Assembly (NCBI GenBank): GCA_018222805.1
Contig: JAAEZQ010000008.1
Span: 1-64,000 of the forward strand
DNA length: 64,000 nt
Source of the DNA: Vibrionaceae bacterium
GTDB taxonomy: Bacteria > Pseudomonadota > Gammaproteobacteria > Enterobacterales > Vibrionaceae
Direction: 5' to 3'
Position 1 is the first letter of the stretch; every line of letters begins with the position of its first letter. Position numbers and translations under genes: made by a program. The notes below the pieces were generated by a model. It saw only the letters and a list, made by a program, of their open reading frames with translations. It searched no databases and was not told the origin of the DNA. This document shows, piece after piece, positions 55,477-64,000 of the stretch.

Positions 55477-58400
55477 ATGAGAATTTTGCGTGGCTCCCCA
55501 GCTCTTTCTGAGTTCCGTGTTAATAAACTATTGGAACTTTGTCGTGAACAAGATCTGCCTGTAACCGGCATTTACGCCGAGTTTATGCACTTTGCGGATC
55601 TAAAATCTGACCTTGATGACCAAGAGTTAGAAAAGCTTGAAAAGTTGCTGACTTACGGTCCAACGATCGAAGAGCACGAGCCTCAAGGTCTTCTACTTCT
55701 TGTTACGCCTCGTCCTGGCACTATTTCGCCTTGGTCTTCTAAATCTACCGATATTGCTATTAACTGTGGTCTAGACAAAGTCAAACGTCTGGAGCGCGGT
55801 ACGGCGTATTACGTAGAAACATCTGCGGCACTGTCTGATGCTCAAATTGACACAGTTAAAGCCTTAATCCACGATCGTATGATGGAAATGGTGTTTACTG
55901 AACTTGAAGCCGCCTCTGCACTATTTACTGTGGCAGAGCCTGCGCCAGTGGCACATGTTGATATCTTGGCGGGTGGTCGTCTTGCGCTTGAAGAAGCAAA
56001 CGTTTCCCTTGGTTTGGCATTAGCAGAAGATGAAATTGATTACTTAGTGGAGAACTTCACTAAGTTAGGTCGCAATCCAAACGATATCGAGCTGATGATG
56101 TTTGCTCAGGCGAACTCAGAGCACTGTCGTCATAAAATCTTTAATGCAGACTGGACTATCGATGGCGTAGACCAAGAGAAGTCGCTGTTTAAGATGATCA
56201 AAAACACATTCGAAACGACACCAGACCACGTTCTGTCTGCTTACAAAGATAACGCGGCGGTAATGACAGGTTCTAAAGTCGGTCGTTTCTTCCCAGATCC
56301 AAAATCTCGTCAATACACATACCACCATGAAGATGCACACATCTTGATGAAGGTAGAGACGCACAACCACCCAACGGCAATCTCTCCATGGCCGGGAGCA
56401 TCAACCGGTTCAGGTGGTGAAATCCGTGATGAGGGCGCGACCGGTATTGGTGGTAAGCCAAAAGCGGGTCTGGTTGGCTTCACAACGTCTAACTTGCGTA
56501 TTCCTGGTTTTGAACAGCCATGGGAAACGGACTTCGGTAAGCCGGGCCGTATCGTAAACGCTTTAGATATCATGCTTGAAGGTCCTCTAGGTGGCGCGGC
56601 ATTCAACAACGAATTTGGTCGTCCAAACCTGCTAGGTTACTTCCGTACGTACGAAGAGAAAGTGACTTCTCACGCAGGAGAAGAAGTGCGTGGTTACCAC
56701 AAACCAATCATGATTGCTGGTGGTATGGGTAACATCCGTGACGAGCACGTACAGAAGAAAGAGATCCCAGTAGGTGCGAGCCTAATCGTACTTGGTGGTC
56801 CTGCAATGAACATCGGTCTTGGTGGCGGTGCGGCTTCTTCAATGGCGTCTGGTCAATCTGCAGAAGATCTGGACTTCGCTTCAGTACAGCGTGAAAACCC
56901 AGAGATGGAGCGTCGTTGTCAGGAAGTGATCGACCGTTGTTGGCAGCTAGGTGAAGAGAACCCAATCGCATTTATCCACGATGTGGGTGCGGGCGGTATC
57001 TCTAACGCACTTCCTGAGCTTTGTGACGACGGCGAGCGTGGCGGTAAGTTCCAGCTACGTGATGTACCAAATGATGAATTGAGCATGAGCCCTCTGGAAA
57101 TCTGGTGTAACGAATCTCAGGAGCGTTATGTTCTTGCAGTAGCGCCAGAAAACATGGAAGCGTTCGATGCAATCTGTAAGCGCGAGCGTGCACCTTACGC
57201 TGTGGTTGGTGTAGCTACAGAAGAGCGTCATCTAACTCTAGAAGACTCTCACTTCGATAACACGCCAATTGATATGCCAATGGATATCTTGCTTGGTAAA
57301 ACACCGAAGATGCACCGTGAAGCGACGACTTTGAAAGTAGATAGCCCTGCGATTGCACGCGACGGTATTGAAATCAACGAAGCGGCAGATCGTGTACTTC
57401 GTCTACCAACGGTTGCTGAGAAAACGTTCCTTATCACAATCGGTGACCGCTCGGTAACGGGTCTGGTTGCTCGTGACCAAATGGTTGGTCCTTGGCAGGT
57501 GCCTGTCGCGAACTGTGCGGTTACGGCGGCAAGTTACGATACCTACCACGGTGAAGCGATGTCGATGGGTGAGCGTACTCCGGTTGCTCTACTAGACTTC
57601 GGCGCGTCTGCTCGTCTGGCGGTTGGTGAGTCACTAACTAACATCGCGGCGACTGACATCGGTGATATTAAGCGCATTAAACTCTCTGCGAACTGGATGT
57701 CTCCAGCGGGTCACCCAGGTGAAGACGCAGGTCTTTACGAAGCAGTGAAAGCTGTGGGCGAAGAGCTATGTCCGGCGCTAGGTTTGACTATCCCTGTTGG
57801 TAAAGACTCAATGTCGATGAAGACCAAGTGGGAAGAAAATGGCGAAAGCAAAGAAGTTACTTCTCCACTATCGCTAGTAATCACTGCGTTTGGCCGTGTT
57901 GAAGACGTGCGTAAGACAGTAACGCCTCAGCTTCGTACACCTGATACCTTGGAAGGATTAGGCGACACTTCACTTGTTCTTGTAGACTTGGGTAACGGTA
58001 AGAACCGTCTGGGTGCGACAGCGCTAGCACAGGTTTACAAACAGTTAGGTGATAAGCCGGCAGACGTAGATAACGCAGAGCAGCTAAAAGGCTTCTTTGA
58101 TGCAATGCAAACACTGGTTCGTGATGACAAACTGGTTGCTTACCACGATAAAGGTGACGGCGGTCTATTTGTTACTCTTGCAGAGATGGCCTTCGCGGGC
58201 CACTGTGGTGTGAAAGCGAACATCGCAGAGCTGGGTGACGATGCGCTGGCGGTTCTATTTAACGAAGAACTCGGTGCGGTTGTTCAGGTTAAGAACGACG
58301 AACTGGATTCAGTTCTATCTACGCTAGCGGCAAACGGTTTAGAAGCATGTTCACATGTGATTGGCAGCGTTGAAGCATCAGACGACTTTGTTATCACTTC

Positions 58401-59385
58401 TGGTGATGCAGTTGTGCTTGAGCGCTCACGTACAGAGCTACGTGTTATCTGGGCTGAAACTACGCATAAAATGCAAGCGCTACGTGATAACCCAGCATGT
58501 GCAGACCAAGAATTTGAAGCGAAGAAAGACAACACTGACCCAGGTCTGAATGTATCTCTAAGCTTTGATGTTAACGAAGATATCGCAGCACCTTACATTG
58601 CGAAGGGCGCGAAACCTAAGATGGCGATTCTGCGTGAGCAAGGTGTTAACTCTCACGTTGAAATGGCAGCAGCATTTGACCGTGCTGGTTTTGAAGCTAC
58701 CGACATCCACATGAGCGATATTCTGACAGGTCAAGCGGTACTAGATGAGTACCAAGGTCTGGTCGCTTGCGGTGGTTTCTCTTATGGTGACGTACTAGGC
58801 GCGGGTGAAGGTTGGGCGAAGTCTATCTTGTTTAACGCACAAGCTCGTGAGCAGTTCCAAGCATTCTTCAACCGTGAAGAGACCTTCTCTCTAGGTGTGT
58901 GTAACGGTTGTCAGATGCTGTCAAACCTGAAAGAACTGATCCCGGGTGCAGATTTGTGGCCACGTTTTGTTCGTAACGAATCTGAGCGTTTTGAAGCGCG
59001 CTTTAGTCTAGTTGAAGTACAGAAGTCAGATTCTGTGTTCTTCGATGGCATGGCTGGCTCTCGTATGCCTATCGCGGTTTCTCACGGTGAAGGTCGTGTA
59101 GAAGTACGTGACGGTGAGCACCTAAACGCAATTGAAGCGTCAGGTACTGTGGCACTACGTTACGTTGATAATAACGGTAACCCAACGCAACAATACCCGA
59201 ACAACCCGAATGGTTCGCCAAATGCGATTACTGGTCTGACTACAGCTGACGGCCGTGTAACCATTATGATGCCTCACCCAGAGCGTGTATTCCGTACGGT
59301 TGCAAACTCTTGGTCTCCAGAAGGCTGGGGTGAAAACGGCGCTTGGATGCGTATGTTCCAAAACGCACGTAAGAACATCGGTTAA
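55477..59385 (+). CDS. purL: phosphoribosylformylglycinamidine synthase PurL
   Basis: This 1302-residue enzyme of purine synthesis makes FGAM from FGAR, glutamine and ATP. The N-terminal domain, two ATP-binding halves ([27 protein letters not shown] near residue 295; [16 protein letters not shown] near residue 770) and the C-terminal glutaminase domain ([16 protein letters not shown], nucleophile cysteine in [10 protein letters not shown], and MPHPERV) are all visible. ATG at 55477 gives the normal [13 protein letters not shown]. An in-frame ATG at 55414 is unlikely because the upstream residues do not match the family. Confidence 0.98.
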   Translation: MRILRGSPALSEFRVNKLLELCREQDLPVTGIYAEFMHFADLKSDLDDQELEKLEKLLTYGPTIEEHEPQGLLLLVTPRPGTISPWSSKSTDIAINCGLDKVKRLERGTAYYVETSAALSDAQIDTVKALIHDRMMEMVFTELEAASALFTVAEPAPVAHVDILAGGRLALEEANVSLGLALAEDEIDYLVENFTKLGRNPNDIELMMFAQANSEHCRHKIFNADWTIDGVDQEKSLFKMIKNTFETTPDHVLSAYKDNAAVMTGSKVGRFFPDPKSRQYTYHHEDAHILMKVETHNHPTAISPWPGASTGSGGEIRDEGATGIGGKPKAGLVGFTTSNLRIPGFEQPWETDFGKPGRIVNALDIMLEGPLGGAAFNNEFGRPNLLGYFRTYEEKVTSHAGEEVRGYHKPIMIAGGMGNIRDEHVQKKEIPVGASLIVLGGPAMNIGLGGGAASSMASGQSAEDLDFASVQRENPEMERRCQEVIDRCWQLGEENPIAFIHDVGAGGISNALPELCDDGERGGKFQLRDVPNDELSMSPLEIWCNESQERYVLAVAPENMEAFDAICKRERAPYAVVGVATEERHLTLEDSHFDNTPIDMPMDILLGKTPKMHREATTLKVDSPAIARDGIEINEAADRVLRLPTVAEKTFLITIGDRSVTGLVARDQMVGPWQVPVANCAVTAASYDTYHGEAMSMGERTPVALLDFGASARLAVGESLTNIAATDIGDIKRIKLSANWMSPAGHPGEDAGLYEAVKAVGEELCPALGLTIPVGKDSMSMKTKWEENGESKEVTSPLSLVITAFGRVEDVRKTVTPQLRTPDTLEGLGDTSLVLVDLGNGKNRLGATALAQVYKQLGDKPADVDNAEQLKGFFDAMQTLVRDDKLVAYHDKGDGGLFVTLAEMAFAGHCGVKANIAELGDDALAVLFNEELGAVVQVKNDELDSVLSTLAANGLEACSHVIGSVEASDDFVITSGDAVVLERSRTELRVIWAETTHKMQALRDNPACADQEFEAKKDNTDPGLNVSLSFDVNEDIAAPYIAKGAKPKMAILREQGVNSHVEMAAAFDRAGFEATDIHMSDILTGQAVLDEYQGLVACGGFSYGDVLGAGEGWAKSILFNAQAREQFQAFFNREETFSLGVCNGCQMLSNLKELIPGADLWPRFVRNESERFEARFSLVEVQKSDSVFFDGMAGSRMPIAVSHGEGRVEVRDGEHLNAIEASGTVALRYVDNNGNPTQQYPNNPNGSPNAITGLTTADGRVTIMMPHPERVFRTVANSWSPEGWGENGAWMRMFQNARKNIG

Positions 59386-59417
59386 TTCTGTTTTTATATA
59401 GACAGTATACAAACCGC

Positions 59418-59446
59418 AAAGCGCAGATCGAAAGGTCTGCGCTTTT
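59418..59446 (+). terminator. terminator of purL
   Basis: AAAGCGCAGATC and GGTCTGCGCTTT form a 12-bp stem with a GAAA loop, followed by TT and TTTT. It is nearly the same as the terminator after the AbgT gene. Confidence 0.9.
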
Positions 59447-59605
59447 TGTTTTTACCAACAAAAATTATCACTTACAGTTAAAAAAAATCGCGCAAAGACG
59501 AGCCAATTATGCTCTAATACCGCGCTTACCAAGGGATGGTGTTAAACAGCTTAGTTGAAGTTATCAAGTTGACCGAATCCCTCAAATCCCTAGGAAATGA
59601 AATAA

Positions 59606-59908
59606 ATGTCAAAAAATCAAAAATTTGCTATCCGCGTAACTGAAAAACGTAACGGCTGGAGCGCAGAGATCACTCGCCAAGTAACTTCTCGTAAGACAGT
59701 AGTATCAAAACGTGAAACTGGCTTTGAAAGTGAAGAAAAAGCTCAAGCTTGGGCTGAACAAGAGCTTGCAGGTTTTGTTCAAAATCAAGTGGTTCGCAAT
59801 GAACGTAAAGCTGCACAACGTCAAGAGCGTGAAGCAGAGCAACTTGCCGCTAAAGTTCGTAAAGAAGAAGCTCGTAAAGCGCGCGACGCCGAAGCTGACG
59901 AAGAATAA
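59606..59908 (+). CDS. DUF3622-type Vibrio conserved protein
   Basis: This 100-residue cytoplasmic protein fits the DUF3622 family found mainly in Vibrio. The N-terminal half reads KFAIRVTEKRNGWSAEITRQVTSRKT, and the C-terminal half is a charged helix rich in Arg, Lys, Glu and Ala. The function is unknown. It stands alone with a terminator at 59955-59981. Confidence 0.85.
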   Translation: MSKNQKFAIRVTEKRNGWSAEITRQVTSRKTVVSKRETGFESEEKAQAWAEQELAGFVQNQVVRNERKAAQRQEREAEQLAAKVRKEEARKARDAEADEE

Positions 59909-59954
59909 GACCTCGTTTCCGGCGAGTTTTCCGTCGGCGGTGTTAAGTAGTATA

Positions 59955-59981
59955 AAAGCCCGGCTATTTTAGCTGGGCTTT
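59955..59981 (+). terminator. terminator after the DUF3622 gene
   Basis: AAAGCCCGGCT and AGCTGGGCTTT form an 11-bp stem with one G-T pair and a short T run. It may also serve the convergent amidohydrolase gene. Confidence 0.8.
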
Positions 59982-60003
59982 GTCGTTATAAACCATGTAA
60001 CCT

Positions 60004-61071
60004 TTACTGAGCATCGAACGGTATTTGCCCCGTAGTGACTTGGTCAACATCGTACTCGTTCAGCTCTTCTATATAGTTTTCGACAGCTTGACCGACTTCG
60101 CTGTCTCCATGCTTAAAGTAAGACAGGTGGAAAATCGCATCACCTTCGTTTACGAGAGGCAGCGTGTGTTGGCCAATGACCAGACCACTTTTAGGTGCTT
60201 TGAGTTCTAACTCAACGTGTCCAAGTGGAGAGCTGATATAGGCGAGAGTTTCATCTTGTTCAACTTTGTCTCCTAAATTAACCACAGTACGCAAAATGCC
60301 ATTCCCTGGTGAACGCACCCAACTGGTGGATTTAGCGATCACTGGCTCTGGGAATTTTTTGCGGCTTGCTCTTAACATGCCGATTGCCTGCATGACACGT
60401 CTAATGCCCAGAACACCAGCACTAATAGAGAGTGGATCAAAGCGTAATGCTTCGCCAGCTTCGTAGGTGAGGACGGGAATATCACATTTTTCGGCTTCAC
60501 TGCGTAAAGACCCATCGCGTAATGCTGAGTCTATTATCACCGGGGTGGAGAAGGCTTTCGCAATTCGTAGTGTTTCTGGGTTACTAAGGTTCGCGCGAAT
60601 TTGTGGTAGGTTGGTACGATGAATAGCACCAGTGTGCAAATCTATAATATAGTTACAGCGTTTCGCGATGTTGTTAAAAAAGCCATACGCCATACGTGAT
60701 GCCAGTGCACCTTTTTCGCTTCCAGGAAAACAACGGTTTAGATCGCGTCGGTCTGGTAAGTAACGGGACTTGTGGATAAATCCAAAAACGTTCACGATCG
60801 GGACGGCGATGACCGTGCCTTTCAGCTTCTGTGGATCCAACTGGTTAATCATCTGGCGCACAATCTCAACGCCATTGAGCTCATCGCCATGGATTGCAGC
60901 GTTAACCATAAGCACTGGACCTTCTTGTTTTCCGTGGATGATTTCCACAGGAATCGATAAAGGAGAGTGTGTATATAGCTGCGCGGCTTCGAATTCGATC
61001 TCTAATCGCTGACCAGGCTGTACTGGATATCCGAGTAGCTCAAAGGTTTTGCTTCTTTTACTTCTGACCAT
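60004..61071 (-). CDS. M14-type succinylglutamate desuccinylase/aspartoacylase family protein
   Basis: This roughly 355-residue zinc hydrolase has the metal motif NAAIHGDELNG (His and Glu ligands), RDLNRCFPG and DLHTGA, the third ligand region. The family acts on N-acyl amino acids or peptide-like substrates. The C-terminal part has a biotin-lipoyl-like strand pattern (GLVIGQHTLPLVNEGDAIFHL). ATG at 61071 follows an AGAGATGG site. A TTG at 61089 is possible. The precise substrate is unknown. Confidence 0.87.
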   Translation of the reverse strand: MVRSKRSKTFELLGYPVQPGQRLEIEFEAAQLYTHSPLSIPVEIIHGKQEGPVLMVNAAIHGDELNGVEIVRQMINQLDPQKLKGTVIAVPIVNVFGFIHKSRYLPDRRDLNRCFPGSEKGALASRMAYGFFNNIAKRCNYIIDLHTGAIHRTNLPQIRANLSNPETLRIAKAFSTPVIIDSALRDGSLRSEAEKCDIPVLTYEAGEALRFDPLSISAGVLGIRRVMQAIGMLRASRKKFPEPVIAKSTSWVRSPGNGILRTVVNLGDKVEQDETLAYISSPLGHVELELKAPKSGLVIGQHTLPLVNEGDAIFHLSYFKHGDSEVGQAVENYIEELNEYDVDQVTTGQIPFDAQ

Positions 61072-61089
61072 AAAACCATCTCTTTCCAA

Positions 61090-61397
61090 TAGGTTTCAAC
61101 AATGTAACAATCCAGTCATAATCAAACTAACTATTTTGATTAAGGATACGACAAATTATTTTAATTAACGCGACCAATAAGTCTCGTGTGAGATTTATGT
61201 TGTAAATATGACGCCATTAATAACAGTTGTATATTGTTAGCCTTATATCTTAATGGATAACTATTTTCCAGCTAACTGCTTGAGTCTTAAAAGTAATAAT
61301 AAAACTTTTAGAGACAAAATTTGGCTTTTTCCCTCATTTTTATTTAGCTAATATCCACGCCGGATTTTGACCGAATAATATATACCTTGAGGTTTTG
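61090..61397. other. gap between the amidohydrolase and DUF3332 genes
   Basis: No gene is seen in this AT-rich divergent stretch. It should hold promoters for both flanking genes. No clear operator was recognised. Confidence 0.5.
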
Positions 61398-61937
61398 ATG
61401 AAAAAGGCAATGGCTAAAATTGGCGTAATGACTGCTATGGCAGTTGCGCTTTCAGGTTGTGTGGGCAGTAATGCAGTGACAGGTTATGTTATGGGCTTTA
61501 ACGTAAAAGCCGTAGATAACCGTTATGCTCGTGGTGGTCTGAACATGCTTATGGCACCTGTTTATGGGGTAGCGATCGCGGCTGATTACATCGTGTTTAA
61601 CTCATTGGAATTCTGGACAGGTAAAAACCCGTTAAACGGTAAACCGCATATTTTTGATTCTAAGGTGGACACTTACATCGATGTAAACCATCAATTAGAT
61701 GAGTCTCTGACAACAGCACCAATTAGCCCACTCGCTAATAATCGCGTAATTGAGCAAGGCCAAATGGAGCAAGTCGACGAGAACACCATTCAAATGGATA
61801 TCACGTACAGTAATGGTGACAAAGCAATGCTGATGGGTGTACGTGAAGGCGAGTTTGTTACTTATTACATCAATGGTGAAGTTGTGGCTAAGACTTCAAT
61901 GGATGAGTTGGAAGCATACGCGCAGACTCGAGTGTAA
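61398..61937 (+). CDS. DUF3332-type Vibrio lipoprotein
   Basis: This roughly 179-residue lipoprotein (lipobox ALSGC, acylated C21) belongs to the DUF3332 family. The body has YARGGLNMLMAPVYGVAIAADYIVFN and QMDITYSNGDKAMLMGVREG. The function is unknown. GAGG lies before the ATG at 61398. A terminator follows at 61959-61985. Confidence 0.85.
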   Translation: MKKAMAKIGVMTAMAVALSGCVGSNAVTGYVMGFNVKAVDNRYARGGLNMLMAPVYGVAIAADYIVFNSLEFWTGKNPLNGKPHIFDSKVDTYIDVNHQLDESLTTAPISPLANNRVIEQGQMEQVDENTIQMDITYSNGDKAMLMGVREGEFVTYYINGEVVAKTSMDELEAYAQTRV

Positions 61938-61958
61938 TCAGATAGATTCACTTGTGAC

Positions 61959-61985
61959 AAAAAGGGTGCGTGCGCACCCTTTTTT
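61959..61985 (+). terminator. terminator after the DUF3332 gene
   Basis: AAAAAGGGTGC and GCACCCTTTTT form an 11-bp stem, followed by T-rich sequence. It lies between convergent genes. Confidence 0.85.
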
Positions 61986-62015
61986 GTATTTATCGCGTTT
62001 TCATATAGTAAATCA

Positions 62016-63488
62016 TTACTCTTTTTCAGGAATCGCTTCCAGCAGAGCGACCATTTGATCCCAAAATAGCTGAACAGTATCGATCTTCACTTTCTCATCA
62101 GGAGAGTGAGGGAATTTGATTGTCGGACCGAAAGATACCATGTCCATATTAGGGTAAGGTTCTTTAAACAGACCACACTCTAGACCAGCATGGATAACCA
62201 TGATGTTTGGTTTGTGACCGTAGATACCTTCGTACATATCGCGGAAGATTGCCATGATCTCTGAATCTGCATCTGGTTTCCAGCCAGGGTAGGCACCTGA
62301 GAATTCGATCTGAGCTCCAGCCAGTTCCGCAACGGAATGCAGCATACCAACCACTTGGCTTCGACCTGAGTCAATCAGAGAGCGGATCAAGCAAAGTACC
62401 GTTACCTTGTTCTCTTCTGTAGTTATCACACCTACGTTCAGAGAGGTCTCAACGACACCTTCGATTTCATCACTCATACGTATAACACCGTTTGGACATG
62501 CGTTAAGCGCGGCGATGAAGCGTTGTTGATCGGCTGGTGCGAAAGCGTGAGCGTCTGTTAACGCTTCTTCGTTGAAGGTGACAATGCCTGTTTCGACTTT
62601 ACCTAATTCAGCTTTAAGTAGTGCAGTGTAGTCGTTGAACAGCGTAGCCAGCTTGTCTTGGTTTTCTGCAGGAAGAGCAACCGTTACGAACGCTTCACGA
62701 GGGATGGCATTACGCAAGCTACCACCACGAAACTCAACTAAACGCATATCCAGTTCACGAGAGTGACCTGCCAAGAAGCGACCAAGCAACTTGTTGGCAT
62801 TCCCACGACCAGTATGAATATCACAACCAGAATGACCGCCTTTTAGGCCTTTCAAAGTCAGTTGACGAGTAACAAAGCCTGCTGGGATAGCGTCACGGGT
62901 AATATCAAACGTCATTGCGCCATCAATACCGCCAGCGCAGCCCATGTACACTTCACCTTCTTGCTCAGAGTCTGTGTTTAGCAGTATGTCGCCTTCTAAC
63001 CAGCCTGACTCGAGACCGAATGCCCCAGTCATACCAGCTTCTTCATCAATGGTCAGAAGTACTTCTATCGGACCATGCTTGATATCGTTAGAAGCAAGAA
63101 CAGCAAGACAAGATGCCATACCAATGCCGTTATCTGCACCGAGTGTCGTGCCTTTTGCTGTTACCCATTCGCCATCGATGTATGGCTGAATTGGATCTTT
63201 AGTAAAGTCGTGGTCAGTGTCTTCGTTCTTTTGCGGCACCATGTCTATGTGTGCTTGTAAAACCACACCTTTTTTGTTTTCCATACCGGGAGTAGCTGGT
63301 TTTTTGATAAATACGTTACCCGTTGGATCGCGACGAACATTAAAGCCTTGTTCTGTCGCCCAGCCGATAATGAATTGCGCCAGTGCTTCCTCATGCTTAG
63401 AAGGATGAGGGATAGAACAAATCTTATCGAAAAAACGCCAAAGTGGAGTGGGTGATAAGGTACTGATTTCAGAATGGAATTCAGACAC
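62016..63488 (-). CDS. pepD: aminoacyl-histidine dipeptidase PepD
   Basis: This 490-residue M20-family zinc peptidase cleaves dipeptides such as carnosine (beta-Ala-His). The motifs are LQAHIDMVPQK near residue 80, LGADNGIGMA near residue 117, TIDEEAGMTGA near residue 145 and GGHSGCDIHTGRGNA near residue 218. It starts with GTG, preceded by AAGGAG. In E. coli pepD lies near gpt; that gene is not in this window. Confidence 0.94.
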   Translation of the reverse strand: MSEFHSEISTLSPTPLWRFFDKICSIPHPSKHEEALAQFIIGWATEQGFNVRRDPTGNVFIKKPATPGMENKKGVVLQAHIDMVPQKNEDTDHDFTKDPIQPYIDGEWVTAKGTTLGADNGIGMASCLAVLASNDIKHGPIEVLLTIDEEAGMTGAFGLESGWLEGDILLNTDSEQEGEVYMGCAGGIDGAMTFDITRDAIPAGFVTRQLTLKGLKGGHSGCDIHTGRGNANKLLGRFLAGHSRELDMRLVEFRGGSLRNAIPREAFVTVALPAENQDKLATLFNDYTALLKAELGKVETGIVTFNEEALTDAHAFAPADQQRFIAALNACPNGVIRMSDEIEGVVETSLNVGVITTEENKVTVLCLIRSLIDSGRSQVVGMLHSVAELAGAQIEFSGAYPGWKPDADSEIMAIFRDMYEGIYGHKPNIMVIHAGLECGLFKEPYPNMDMVSFGPTIKFPHSPDEKVKIDTVQLFWDQMVALLEAIPEKE

Positions 63489-63724
63489 GGAAAGCTCCTT
63501 TTTATCTATATTTCCAGATATGTTTTGTAAAAATCACATGTGGTTAGCATAAAATGCTAGTGCTACCTGGTTTGTTTCGCTCAAGGATACCACCTGAAAT
63601 GAGCGACTAGTAGTCGCAGGCACTAGGATTTGTCTCTGTATTGTCACAGTTTATGAATAAGAGGCCCTACTCAATACTATTTGGGGGTGAAGATTAAACG
63701 CTAAGTTTGTTTTTATTTATAAAA

Positions 63725-63741
63725 ATGTAATTTAATTACAT
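63725..63741. promoter_or_regulatory. palindrome upstream of the last gene
   Basis: ATGTAAT-TTA-ATTACAT is a perfect 17-base inverted repeat. It may be an operator. The protein that binds it is not known. Confidence 0.4.
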
Positions 63742-63776
63742 AAATCGCGTTTTTCAATCTGTTGGTGGTTGTTTTT

Positions 63777-63792
63777 TGTGATTTAAATCACC
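63777..63792 (+). promoter_or_regulatory. CRP-like site
   Basis: TGTGATTTAAATCACC matches the CRP pattern TGTGA-N6-TCACA except for the last base and contains a perfect 14-bp palindrome. It lies about 150 bp before the last gene. Confidence 0.6.
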
Positions 63793-63940
63793 AAAACTAT
63801 TGTAATAAAATTTCTTGGTGGTATATTTATAACCATCTTCTTCAGAGAGAAGAATAAAATGCTCAAAGGATGAGTCCGTTAATCGCCTCCAAGGAACTGA
63901 GAATCAACGACTGAATTAATTGATTGAGAAGGTGATAGTT

Positions 63941-64000
63941 ATGAAAGGTTTACCAAGTACAATGTTCTGGAATAGCAAATCTGTATATACCGGTAGCTTT
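63941..64000 (+). CDS. start of an unidentified gene, truncated by the window
   Basis: Only 20 codons are present, reading MKGLPSTMFWNSKSVYTGSF. AAGGTGATAG before the ATG gives a ribosome binding site. No family can be named from this. It lies behind a CRP-like site and an unusual leader. Confidence 0.6.
   Translation, partial: MKGLPSTMFWNSKSVYTGSF

Larger units (their letters stand above)
63489..63940. other. gap between pepD and the last gene, with regulatory signals
   Basis: This 452-bp AT-rich stretch holds two palindromes and a leader with two overlapping tiny frames. No larger gene is seen. Confidence 0.6.

Noticed and set aside
63489..63940. Possible lysine or other known riboswitch in the final leader
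   Set aside because: No conserved core of a known riboswitch class was recognised, so only the short frames and palindromes are reported.
1..64000. CRISPR arrays, insertion sequences, prophage, tRNA and rRNA genes
   Set aside because: No regularly spaced repeats, transposase, integrase or phage structural genes were seen, and no tRNA or rRNA apart from the tRNA-like ends of tmRNA.

Overview
The window looks like a stretch of chromosome from a Vibrio (Vibrionaceae, probably close to the Harveyi-type species). The evidence is the gene order dnaK-dnaJ next to a five-gene minor-pilin cluster, then tadA, mltF and purL; the Vibrio-type small proteins DUF3622 and DUF3332; a tmRNA whose tag ends in NDENYALAA beside smpB; and classic gammaproteobacterial operators (LexA, PurR, MetJ, sigma-32). 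No tRNA, rRNA, CRISPR array, insertion sequence or prophage was seen. Species cannot be fixed from sequence alone.

Left part (0-13.4 kb), amino-acid and small-molecule metabolism: a decayed LysR-like remnant, a Na+/alanine symporter, D-amino-acid dehydrogenase with a divergent LysR regulator, an O-acetylhomoserine sulfhydrylase-type enzyme, an overlapping aminotransferase/BKACE pair, a NhaC-family carrier with a MetJ operator (so probably a methionine transporter), a DedA membrane protein, and a GNAT-nitrilase fusion followed by another LysR regulator. Accessory part (13.5-35.2 kb): a secreted subtilisin-like protease; a two-gene operon of a secreted protein and a metzincin-like protease; a divergent soluble histidine kinase/LuxR-type regulator pair; a PgtC-PgtB-PgtA-like sensing system followed by a sigma-54 promoter and an Fbp/Afu-type ABC importer; and a D-erythronate-dehydrogenase-like enzyme with a TRAP transporter and a divergent DeoR regulator.

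Right part (35.4-64 kb), core housekeeping: ssrA-smpB (ribosome rescue), ratA-ratB, bamE, recN (SOS), nadK, grpE, a DAACS symporter, dnaK-dnaJ (heat shock), minor pilins for type IV pili, an AbgT transporter, tadA, mltF, purL, a few Vibrio conserved hypotheticals, an M14-type amidohydrolase, pepD, and the first 20 codons of an unidentified gene running off the end.

The most notable points are: the two-tier importer (a sensor periplasmic protein and a paralogous transport periplasmic protein, joined by a two-component system and a sigma-54 promoter); the metzincin-like protease with Asn replacing the consensus Gly and a translationally coupled secreted partner; an in-frame amber codon shortening MltF by 20 residues; two overlooked small genes between tadA and mltF; and families of nearly identical terminator hairpins reused at unlinked operons.
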